DNA of 24,189 nt from an uncultured Collinsella sp. (lineage in GTDB: Bacteria > Actinomycetota > Coriobacteriia > Coriobacteriales > Coriobacteriaceae), in NCBI GenBank assembly GCA_902489965.1, contig CABUCA010000029.1:1-24189 (forward strand), written 5' to 3'. Below, in pieces: positions 6,845-13,322 of the stretch; positions within the stretch are counted from its first letter, which is position 1; every line of letters starts with the position of its first letter. The notes beneath the pieces are model-generated. The model made no database searches and was not told where the DNA came from. It saw only the letters and a list, made by a program, of their open reading frames with translations. The translations under genes were made by a program, and so were the position numbers.

Positions 6845-8287
6845 GTGCTTAATAGATTCCGCATCCTTGTCGCCTGTGCTTTAACCTTCACGCTTTGCTG
6901 GGTGCCGGGATTTGCGTTTGCTGGAGACGCTGAGGATGGAGCTCAAGTTGCTGCGACCGCCCATGGGCTTTCCTATGGGATCGAGGGTTTTGAGCGGTTG
7001 GCCAAGGGGACCGCTCGTGCCATGGAGGGCCAGCCTGAGGGCTACCGGTTTCCCGTTGACGAGGACGTGGACCTTGTAGTGGCGCCTGCTGCCGATCGCG
7101 TTGTGGTGTGGATATCGCCCAAGGCGGTCGAGAAGTATGGATTGGATCCGCAGGACAACGAGTGCGTATCGGGTCTCAAGGCCCTCGTCTGTGAGCTCGA
7201 CAGCGTAAACTGCATGGGAGGTGCGCAGCTAGGGGACGTGGATCTTCCTTGGTATGTCACGGCGGAAACAACGTTTGACGCCGGCGGGTATACCTATGGC
7301 TTTGACGAGCGCGGTGCGGATGGGGACCGCTATGTGGTGATTGCATCGGCCTCGGGTGATGCCAAGGGCGGCGCGCGTTGGCTTGATAGCGCTCAAATGG
7401 TAGAGGCATCGTCTGTCGTGTTGCGGGATGAGCAGGGGCCCTTGACCTCTCTGACTTCCTTTTTGGGCGACATCGACTATCGCCCGTTTTGGGTGTCTAT
7501 CAAAACGAGCGGCCTCGCCCTAGTGATTGCCTTTGCGCTGGGCCTGTTCGCCGCGTGGAAGACTATGGGTACCTCGAGTCGCATCAAGGGCTTGCTCGAC
7601 TCGGTCTTTACCATCCCCATGGTGCTGCCGCCTACGGTGTGCGGCTTTTTGCTGCTTATGCTGTTTGGTCGCTCGACCAGTGTTGGCCAGTGGCTTATCG
7701 CGCACGGCGTCTCGATTGTCTTTACGTGGCCTGCGGCGGTGATCTCTGCCGTGGTGGTGTCGTTTCCCCTGGTCTACCGCACGGCGCTCGGTGCCTTTGA
7801 GAGCCTCGACACGCAGATGCTCGACGCCGCGCGAACCCTGGGATGGTCCGAGCGTCGCATCTTTGCCAAGCTTATGATGCCGCTTGGGTGGCCTTCTATT
7901 GCCGCTGGTACGGTGCTTGCCTTTGCCCGCGCGATGGGCGAGTTTGGCTGCACGCTGTTCTTTGCGGGCAACTACGCCGGTATTACGCAGACCATTCCCA
8001 TCGCCATCTACTTTGAGTGGATGGGCGGCAATACGTCGGTGGCCCTCTTTTGGGTTGCCGTTGTGATCGTGTTTAGTTTCCTAGTCATCCTGTTCATCAA
8101 CATGTACACCGCCCATTCGCAAAAGTACCGCGAGCGGGGCCTTTCCCGTGCGGAGCGCAAACAGGCCAAAGAGCTTGCCGGACAGGGCGATTCGCTCGAT
8201 CCGGCGGGCGGCGATGCCCTGCGAATCGATCGCGAGGCGCTGGCCGAGCTTATGCGCGATGACGCGGTCGCGAAGGGAGGTCGATAG
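6845..8287 (+). CDS. modB: Molybdate ABC transporter permease ModB with an extra secreted N-terminal domain
   Basis: A 480-residue inner-membrane permease. Residues from about 213 onward are a normal ModB: hydrophobic segments near 222-238, 255-275, 291-311, 350-366 and 400-420, with the ATPase-docking EAA loop DAARTLGWSERRIFAKLMMP at about 327-346. A hydrophilic C-terminal tail of about 60 residues follows. Unusually, the protein begins with a signal-peptide-like stretch ending AFA (to residue 26) and then about 185 residues of soluble sequence with three cysteines (107, 116, 123) of no family I recognise. GTG 6845 is chosen because GGAG lies 6 nt upstream and it places the signal peptide at the N-terminus. 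A GTG at 6776 overlapping the modA stop would add 23 residues. Confidence 0.88.
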   Translation: MLNRFRILVACALTFTLCWVPGFAFAGDAEDGAQVAATAHGLSYGIEGFERLAKGTARAMEGQPEGYRFPVDEDVDLVVAPAADRVVVWISPKAVEKYGLDPQDNECVSGLKALVCELDSVNCMGGAQLGDVDLPWYVTAETTFDAGGYTYGFDERGADGDRYVVIASASGDAKGGARWLDSAQMVEASSVVLRDEQGPLTSLTSFLGDIDYRPFWVSIKTSGLALVIAFALGLFAAWKTMGTSSRIKGLLDSVFTIPMVLPPTVCGFLLLMLFGRSTSVGQWLIAHGVSIVFTWPAAVISAVVVSFPLVYRTALGAFESLDTQMLDAARTLGWSERRIFAKLMMPLGWPSIAAGTVLAFARAMGEFGCTLFFAGNYAGITQTIPIAIYFEWMGGNTSVALFWVAVVIVFSFLVILFINMYTAHSQKYRERGLSRAERKQAKELAGQGDSLDPAGGDALRIDREALAELMRDDAVAKGGR

Positions 8288-8290
8288 GCC

Positions 8291-9361
8291 ATGTCGCTCG
8301 TTCTGGATATCAAAAAGCGCTATCCCGGGTTTATGCTCGACATGCAGCTTGAGGCCGGCGAGGAGCGTGTGGCGCTGCTGGGCGCCTCGGGTTGCGGCAA
8401 GAGCTGCACGCTGCGCTGCATTGCCGGTGTGGAGACGCCCGACGAGGGCAAGATTGTCGTCAACGGCGTGACCTTTTTTGACTCGGAGGCGGGCATCAAC
8501 CTGTCACCCCAGGAGCGAAAATGCGCCCTGTTGTTCCAAAACTATCAGCTGTTTCCCAACATGACGGTGGCCGATAACGTATGCGCCGGTGTAAAGGATG
8601 CGGGCGACGCCGCGGCGCGCAAGCAGCTTGCCGAGCGCTACCTGGGTATCTTTGGACTGGCCGACTTTGCCGACCGCTATCCCGCGCGACTCTCGGGCGG
8701 TCAGCAGCAACGCGTGGCGCTTGCCCGCATGGTGGCGGCGCATCCGGGCATCTTTATGTTCGACGAGCCCATGAGCGCACTCGATTCCTATCTTAAGAGC
8801 GCGCTCGAACAGAACATGCTCGACCTGTTCGATGTATGCAACCGCACCGTGCTCTACGTGAGCCACGACATCGACGAAGCGTGCCGCCTGTGCCAGCGTA
8901 TCTGCGTGATGCACGACGGGCATGTTGAGGAGATCGGCTCCGTCGAGGACGTGGTCCGTCGCCCGCAGACGCTGGCGGCGCTGCGCCTGACGGGCTGCAA
9001 GAACACAAGCCGGGCGCGCAAGATCGGCGATGAAGAAGTCGAGGCCCTCGACTGGGGCATGACCTTTAACGTGGGTCGCGAAGTTCCCGATAATGTGGCG
9101 TACCTGGGCGTTCGCGCAAGTTACTTCCATGTTGACAATCGCGTTGAGCGGGGTCGTAACAGCTACGATTTGCACGTGGCCCGTGTGAGCGATTCGCGCT
9201 TTGAGCGGCTGGTGTTGCTGGACGTGCCGCGCGTCGATGCGCCCACGCGTCTGCAGTGGAAGGTCAACAAGGTGGGCGTGCCTGTCGACGAGCTGCCGCA
9301 AGCAGGCGAGACGCTGCGCATGCACTTCGATGCGAATAAGATTCATTTGGTTTGTCGGTAG
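8291..9361 (+). CDS. modC: Molybdate ABC transporter ATP-binding protein ModC
   Basis: A 356-residue cytoplasmic ATPase that powers molybdate uptake through ModB. Walker A is GASGCGKS at 31-38, the Q-loop glutamine is Q83, the ABC signature LSGGQQQRVAL is at 134-144, Walker B IFMFDEP is at 154-160, and the switch histidine is H192 (VSHD). A C-terminal domain of about 120 residues follows, in the place of the ModC MOP/TOBE regulatory domain; its fold is not obvious by eye. The ATG follows the modB stop by 3 nt, with GGGAGG about 10 nt upstream inside modB. A good terminator follows the gene. Confidence 0.92.
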   Translation: MSLVLDIKKRYPGFMLDMQLEAGEERVALLGASGCGKSCTLRCIAGVETPDEGKIVVNGVTFFDSEAGINLSPQERKCALLFQNYQLFPNMTVADNVCAGVKDAGDAAARKQLAERYLGIFGLADFADRYPARLSGGQQQRVALARMVAAHPGIFMFDEPMSALDSYLKSALEQNMLDLFDVCNRTVLYVSHDIDEACRLCQRICVMHDGHVEEIGSVEDVVRRPQTLAALRLTGCKNTSRARKIGDEEVEALDWGMTFNVGREVPDNVAYLGVRASYFHVDNRVERGRNSYDLHVARVSDSRFERLVLLDVPRVDAPTRLQWKVNKVGVPVDELPQAGETLRMHFDANKIHLVCR

Positions 9362-9372
9362 CGCCGGGTAAT

Positions 9373-9407
9373 GCCGTCGGGGATATAAGCCCCGGCGGCT
9401 TTGTTTT
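9373..9407 (+). terminator. Intrinsic terminator of the modABC operon
   Basis: GCCGTCGGGG (9373-9382) pairs with CCCCGGCGGC (9390-9399), with one G-U, around a 7-nt loop. TTTGTTTT follows. It lies 11 nt after the modC stop codon and separates the molybdenum block from the next operon. Confidence 0.85.
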
Positions 9408-9437
9408 GCTGTTTGCCGAATGGGGGATGACAAACTC

Positions 9438-9453
9438 TTATCAATCAAGATAA
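9438..9453. promoter_or_regulatory. TTATC-N6-GATAA dyad in an AT-rich island
   Basis: A perfect 5-bp dyad with a 6-nt spacer, the geometry of Crp/Fnr-family operators, inside an unusually AT-rich stretch (9436-9465) directly after the modC terminator. It lies upstream of the candidate promoter of the HgdB-type operon. The arm sequence matches neither the Crp nor the Fnr consensus exactly, so this is a candidate only. Confidence 0.35.
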
Positions 9454-9526
9454 TTATTTATTAAACGACGGTACACGACGCTGTCGTACGAATGTCGGCG
9501 GTGTTCGTCTGGACGACAACCGTTGA

Positions 9527-9532
9527 TATAGT
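9527..9532 (+). promoter_or_regulatory. Candidate -10 element of the HgdB-type operon
   Basis: TATAGT at 9527-9532. The matching -35 position (9504-9509, TTCGTC) is poor, and overlaps a small palindrome TCGTCTGGACGA that could be an operator. If used, the 5' leader of the first HgdB-type gene is about 250 nt long. Confidence 0.35.
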
Positions 9533-9539
9533 TACCTTC

Positions 9540-9790
9540 GACGAGAAAAGGAGGGCGCGCCGATGCCGCATAAGACATATTCGCGTCGCGTTGCCGTGCG
9601 CGCCCTGTATATGGCTCGGAGCCGCATATGAGCAGGTATGTTCACGGCTCCGGGAGAGACGACGCACAACTAAATAATCAGCTGCAAAGCAGGTTCCCCA
9701 AAATTCCGGGTTTGAGCACGGCTGGGTTTTCGCCACCCACCGTGCAGCAATACCGTAGTTATCCGTATTTGGTTCGAGAGGGGAACCGTC
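9540..9790 (+). promoter_or_regulatory. Structured 5' leader with SD-sequestering helix
   Basis: The only gene-free stretch over 300 nt (9362-9790) holds this leader. Hairpin A: GGGCGCGC (9553-9560) with GCGCGCCC (9598-9605), enclosing a small start codon. Hairpin B: CTCGGAGCCG (9615-9624) with CGGCTCCGGG (9645-9654), one G-U. Hairpin C: GCACGG and TGGGT (9716-9727, one bulge) with ACCCA and CCGTGC (9735-9745). Closing helix: GGTTCCCC (9692-9699) with GGGGAACC (9780-9787); the right arm is part of the ribosome binding site for the ATG at 9791. This is the layout of a translational riboswitch or attenuator. I recognise no known riboswitch class in it. Confidence 0.55.
9563..9631 (+). CDS. Possible 22-residue leader peptide
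   Basis: A short frame of 22 codons plus TGA, starting MPHKTYSRR and ending ARSRI. It has a strong AAAAGGAGGG ribosome binding site 8-9 nt upstream of its ATG. It is basic (six arginines), with no run of a single regulatory amino acid. Its start lies in the loop of hairpin A and its stop lies in hairpin B of the leader, so translation would remodel both. It may be a true leader peptide or a chance frame; the strong Shine-Dalgarno sequence is the main argument for it. Confidence 0.35.
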   Translation: MPHKTYSRRVAVRALYMARSRI

Positions 9791-11074
9791 ATGGCTGAAG
9801 AATTCGATTTCCATCCGATGTGGGAGAGCCTCGGCATGAATCTTGCCGACCACGACATGCTGCTGGGCGCCGTGGGCCAGATGTACGGCGATATGTTCCT
9901 GACGCAGAACAATCGCCCCAAGTCCACGTCCTACCTGGATTTTGTCGCCACCAACATCCACAGCGGCCGTATTAAGGAGATGCTCGACAAGAAGGAGGCC
10001 GGCGAGGCCACCAAGATCGTCGGCTCATTCTGCGTGTACGTGCCCGAGGAGATCGTGCTTGCCTGTGACGGCATTCCCGTTGGTCTGTGCTCGGGTGCCG
10101 ACTGGGCAACGGACAAGGTCGAGGAGCACTTGCCGCGCAACACCTGTCCGCTTATCAAGAGCTTTGCCGGCTTTAAGCTGGGCGAGGTCTGCCCCTACAT
10201 TGAGTCGAGCGACCTGGTGGTGGGCGAGAACACCTGCGATGGCAAGAAGAAGGCCTACGAGTTCTTTGCCACGCAAAAGAACATGTACGTCATGGATATT
10301 CCCAACGTACACGACGAGTCGACGCTCGTGACCTGGAAGGCCGAGGTCAAGAAGCTCGCCGCCAAGATCGAGGAAGAGTGTGGCGTCAAGATTACGCCCG
10401 AGCGTCTGAAGGCCGCCATCCACGCCGTCAATGAGAAGCGCCGCGCCCTGCAGCGCCTCGCTGCCACGCGCGCTGCCGACCCGGCACCCATCAGCGGTCT
10501 CGACAGCCTGCTGACCGTTCAGGCCGCCTTTATGGACGACACGCCGCGTCTGACCGGCGCCATCAACGATATGGCGGCTGAGTGCGAGCAGCGTGTCGAG
10601 GCCAGCGAGGGCGTGGCGCCCAAGGGGACCAAGCGCATCCTGTACACCGGCACGCCCATGGCCGTGCCCAACTGGAAGCTGTTCAACCTCATCGAGAAGG
10701 CCGGCGGCGTTGTGGTCGGCGAGGAGTCCTGCACGGGCTCGCGCTACTACAAGGACCTGGTCGACGAGTCCGGCGAGACGGTCGACGAGATGCTCGACGC
10801 CATCGCCGAGCGCTACTTCAAGATCAACTGCGCCGTCTTTACGCCCAACGATCAGCGTATGAAGGACATTGTCCAGATGGCCAAGGACCTTCATGCCGAC
10901 GGCATCGTCGACGTGGCTCTGCAGTTCTGCACGCTCTACGAGATGGAGTCGTTTGCCGTGGAGAAGGCCGCCGAGGAGGCAGGCATTCCGTTTATGCACA
11001 TCACGACCGACTACGCCGGCGAGGACGCCGGTCAACTGCAAACCAGGATTGAGGCTTTCTTGGAAACCATTTAG
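9791..11074 (+). CDS. HgdB/YjiM-type 2-hydroxyacyl-CoA dehydratase-family Fe-S protein (first paralogue)
   Basis: A 427-residue protein of the 2-hydroxyglutaryl-CoA dehydratase D-component family (FldB/FldC, HgdB, BcrB). Family marks are NTCPLIKS with C119, GENTCDGKKKAYE with C149, further cysteines at 81, 92, 100 and 134, and a second-half ESCTGSRYY motif with C314. These cysteines are candidates for Fe-S ligation. Members either dehydrate hydroxyacyl-CoAs or, in the YjiM-like branch, carry a double-cubane [8Fe-9S] cluster of unknown natural substrate. The pairing with an activase and the absence of CoA-transferase or acyl-CoA genes nearby favour the double-cubane type (inference). The ribosome binding site GAGAGGGG lies in the right arm of a leader helix. 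A paralogue follows after 150 nt. Confidence 0.9.
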   Translation: MAEEFDFHPMWESLGMNLADHDMLLGAVGQMYGDMFLTQNNRPKSTSYLDFVATNIHSGRIKEMLDKKEAGEATKIVGSFCVYVPEEIVLACDGIPVGLCSGADWATDKVEEHLPRNTCPLIKSFAGFKLGEVCPYIESSDLVVGENTCDGKKKAYEFFATQKNMYVMDIPNVHDESTLVTWKAEVKKLAAKIEEECGVKITPERLKAAIHAVNEKRRALQRLAATRAADPAPISGLDSLLTVQAAFMDDTPRLTGAINDMAAECEQRVEASEGVAPKGTKRILYTGTPMAVPNWKLFNLIEKAGGVVVGEESCTGSRYYKDLVDESGETVDEMLDAIAERYFKINCAVFTPNDQRMKDIVQMAKDLHADGIVDVALQFCTLYEMESFAVEKAAEEAGIPFMHITTDYAGEDAGQLQTRIEAFLETI

Positions 11075-11097
11075 GACTATCCGTCCCGGCGGCTTCT

Positions 11098-11183
11098 CCA
11101 GGCACCCGATCTTGCCGTTCAAACCGTCGCTTGCGTGCCAAAGTACGCGGCGCGTCTCTTTCACGGCAACCTCGGGCACCTGG
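11098..11183. repeat. Structured intergenic repeat, copy 1
   Basis: An imperfect 86-nt palindrome between the two HgdB-type genes. Outer arms CCAGGCACCCGA (11098-11109) and TCGGGCACCTGG (11172-11183); middle arms TTGCCGT (11112-11118) and ACGGCAA (11163-11169); inner arms GCGTGC (11133-11138) and GTACGC (11143-11148). Copy 2 lies at 12393-12481. Differences between the copies preserve pairing in the middle and inner stems, so the hairpin itself appears to be conserved. Confidence 0.8.
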
Positions 11184-11224
11184 GAAAGCCGTTTCCTTGG
11201 TTGGTTAAAAGGTTTAGGAGTTAT

Positions 11225-12388
11225 ATGTCGGAAAATATTGAGCAGCCGTTGCCCAGCACGTTTGAGGAGTTCAACGAGCAGCGCAAGGCGGCGTTTATTC
11301 GCGTTAAGGATTACAAGCAGGCGGGTAATCGCCTGGTCGGCTTTTTGTGCAGCTATACGCCGCTCGAGATTATCGATGCCGCGGGGGCTGCGAGTGTCGC
11401 TCTGTGCGGTACGTCCGATGAGGTGATTCCCGAGGCCGAGAAGGTGCTGCCGGCAAACCTCTGCCCGCTCATCAAGTCGACCTACGGCTTTGCCTACTCG
11501 CAAAAGTGCCCGTTTACGTACTTTAGCGACATGATCATCGGCGAGACCACCTGCGACGGCAAGAAGAAGATGTACGAACTGCTCAACGAGCTCAAGCGCA
11601 CGCACATTCTGCATCTTCCGCAGGGTCGCGATCGCGCCTACGAGCGCGAGGGCTGGTACGAGGAGTGCCGTCTGCTCAAGGAGGAGCTCGAGGGCTTCTA
11701 CGGCATCACGATTACCGATGACGATCTGCGCGCCGCCGTACGCCGTCGCAACCGTTTGCGTGCGGCCCAGCTCGAGATGTTTGCGCTGCAGGCCAACCAG
11801 CCGGCGGCCATGAGCGGCGTCGACCTGATGAGCACCATGTTTGCCGGTACGTTTAGTTTTGATATCGAGGCCTATACGCAGCAGCTGGAGCAAAAGGTTG
11901 CCAAGCTGCGCGAGGCCTACGACGCGGGCGAGCGCCCGGTCGCGGCAGACGCCAAGCGCATTCTGATCACCGGTTGCCCGGTGGGAGGCGTGATCAACAA
12001 GATCGGTCGCACCATCGAGTCCAACGGCGGCGTGGTCGTGTGCATGGACGACTGCTCGGGCGAGCGTACGGCGGCCATGATGATCGATCCGGAGGCTCCC
12101 GACATCCTGCGCGCCATCGCCGACCGTTATCTGGATATCAACTGCTCGGTCATGACGCCCAACGACGGTCGCATGGACAACACCCTGGCCATGTGCGAGA
12201 AATACCACGTCGACGGTGTGGTGGAGAATGTTCTCCAGGCGTGCCACACCTTTAACGTGGAGAGTGCGCGCATGCAGGAGGCTGTCGAGGGTGCGGGTAT
12301 TCCGTACATGAAGATCGAGACCGATTACAGCAACGGCGACATGGGCCAGATCGAGACCCGCATCGCCGCCTTCATCGAAACCCTCTAG
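11225..12388 (+). CDS. HgdB/YjiM-type 2-hydroxyacyl-CoA dehydratase-family Fe-S protein (second paralogue)
   Basis: A 387-residue paralogue of the preceding protein, with the same hallmarks: NLCPLIKSTYGFA with C80, GETTCDGKKKMYE with C110, further cysteines at 42, 61 and 95, and DDCSGERTAAMM with C277. The end (IPYMKIETDYS...GQIETRIAAF) matches the first paralogue's end almost residue for residue. Two such subunits with one activase could form a heterodimer like the alpha/beta dehydratases, or two homodimers with separate roles. ATG 11225 is chosen because AGGAG lies 4 nt upstream; the longer in-frame start at 11135 would translate the intergenic repeat and is rejected. The second copy of that repeat follows the gene. 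Confidence 0.9.
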   Translation: MSENIEQPLPSTFEEFNEQRKAAFIRVKDYKQAGNRLVGFLCSYTPLEIIDAAGAASVALCGTSDEVIPEAEKVLPANLCPLIKSTYGFAYSQKCPFTYFSDMIIGETTCDGKKKMYELLNELKRTHILHLPQGRDRAYEREGWYEECRLLKEELEGFYGITITDDDLRAAVRRRNRLRAAQLEMFALQANQPAAMSGVDLMSTMFAGTFSFDIEAYTQQLEQKVAKLREAYDAGERPVAADAKRILITGCPVGGVINKIGRTIESNGGVVVCMDDCSGERTAAMMIDPEAPDILRAIADRYLDINCSVMTPNDGRMDNTLAMCEKYHVDGVVENVLQACHTFNVESARMQEAVEGAGIPYMKIETDYSNGDMGQIETRIAAFIETL

Positions 12389-12392
12389 CTTC

Positions 12393-12481
12393 CTCAGGCG
12401 CCGGATCTTGCTCCTCAAACCGTCGCTTGCGTACCCAAAGTACGCTGCGCTCCTCTTTCGGGGCAATCTCCGGCACCTGAG
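12393..12481. repeat. Structured intergenic repeat, copy 2
   Basis: Copy of the element at 11098-11183. Outer arms CTCAGGCGCCGGA (12393-12405) and TCCGGCACCTGAG (12469-12481); middle arms TTGCTCC (12408-12414) and GGGGCAA (12460-12466); inner arms GCGTAC (12429-12434) and GTACGC (12440-12445) with a CCAAA loop. By eye about four in five bases match copy 1. It separates the second HgdB-type gene from the activase gene. Confidence 0.8.
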
Positions 12482-12543
12482 AAACCTAGAGCTAAGGCGC
12501 CTGAACGCGCCGCTACCTTTGATGTTTAGATTGGAAGAGAGCC

Positions 12544-13308
12544 ATGATAGGGATCGGGATCGATATCGGGTCTACGGCGGCTAAGGCTGCTGTGGTCGAC
12601 GGGGAGGGTTCGGTGGCGTGGACGTGCGTGCAGCCAACCGGGTTCTCCTCGGTCGATGCTTCCGAGCGGCTGCGCGAGGCACTGGCAGCGGCCGGCTATG
12701 ACGTGACGGCCGAAGATGCTCGCGTGGTCGCGACTGGCTACGGCCGTGTTGCCGTGCCCTATGCGCGCAAGGTCGTGACCGAGATCACCTGCCACGGTAC
12801 CGGTGCCGTGCGCCTTTTTGGCGACCACGGCACCGTAATCGATGTTGGTGGTCAGGACACCAAGGTCATTCAGCTTAAAAGTGGCCGCGTGGCCAAGTTT
12901 GCCATGAACGACAAGTGCGCTGCCGGCACGGGGCGCTTTTTGGAGATCATGGCCGACCGCCTGGGCATTTCCCAGCAGCAGATGGCCGACCTGGCGCGTT
13001 CCGGCGAGCCCACAAAGATCAGTAGCATGTGTACGGTGTTTGCCGAGAGCGAGGTCATCAGCCTGATCGGTCGTGGCGAGCCGCGCGAGAACATTGCGCG
13101 TGGCGTGATCGACAGCGTGGTCTCGCGCGTGGCGACCATGGCCGGGCAGGCCGCGGGCGCTCCATACTACCTGACCGGTGGCCTGTGCGAGAATGCCTTC
13201 GTGGTGGAGCGGTTGGGCGAGCTGCTGGGGTCGCCGGTGACCACCTCGCCCCAGGCTCGCTTTGCCGGTGCCATCGGCGCGGCGATTCGCGCCGCCGCCT
13301 TGGCCTAG
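12544..13308 (+). CDS. ATP-dependent Fe-S activase of the HgdC/YjiL (BadF/BadG/BcrA/BcrD) family
   Basis: A 254-residue ASKHA-fold ATPase, normal length for 2-hydroxyacyl-CoA dehydratase activators. The nucleotide-binding starts are GIDIGSTAAKAAVVDG at 5-20 and VIDVGGQDTKVIQL at 98-111. The two cysteines that bind the bridging [4Fe-4S] cluster of the homodimer are present: C125 in NDKCAAGTGRF and C163 in SSMCTVFAESE. In known systems this protein uses ATP hydrolysis to push an electron of very low potential into the partner HgdB-type protein. It directly follows the two paralogues (155 nt, including a repeat) and is therefore their reductase. The start has GGAAGAGAG upstream. The reductant (ferredoxin or flavodoxin) is not encoded nearby. 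Confidence 0.93.
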   Translation: MIGIGIDIGSTAAKAAVVDGEGSVAWTCVQPTGFSSVDASERLREALAAAGYDVTAEDARVVATGYGRVAVPYARKVVTEITCHGTGAVRLFGDHGTVIDVGGQDTKVIQLKSGRVAKFAMNDKCAAGTGRFLEIMADRLGISQQQMADLARSGEPTKISSMCTVFAESEVISLIGRGEPRENIARGVIDSVVSRVATMAGQAAGAPYYLTGGLCENAFVVERLGELLGSPVTTSPQARFAGAIGAAIRAAALA

Positions 13309-13322
13309 GGGTGTACCGCGAC

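Noticed and set aside
9492..9677. Plus-strand frame of 61 codons in the leader
   Set aside because: It has no ribosome binding site, its composition is atypical, and it overlaps the hairpins and the better-supported short leader ORF.
9540..9790. Known riboswitch classes (Moco, cobalamin, glycine, ZTP, guanidine) in the HgdB-type leader
   Set aside because: A GGGAGAGAC stretch and several hairpins are reminiscent of some classes, but none of their conserved cores could be completed by eye.
11135..11224. Longer N-terminus for the second HgdB-type protein
   Set aside because: The extra residues would be encoded by the intergenic repeat, while ATG 11225 has its own AGGAG and gives a family-like N-terminus.
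10025..12466. Minus-strand open frame of 813 codons across both HgdB-type genes
   Set aside because: It is antisense to two clearly conserved genes. The composition is what third-position GC bias produces on the opposite strand, and no family motif was seen.
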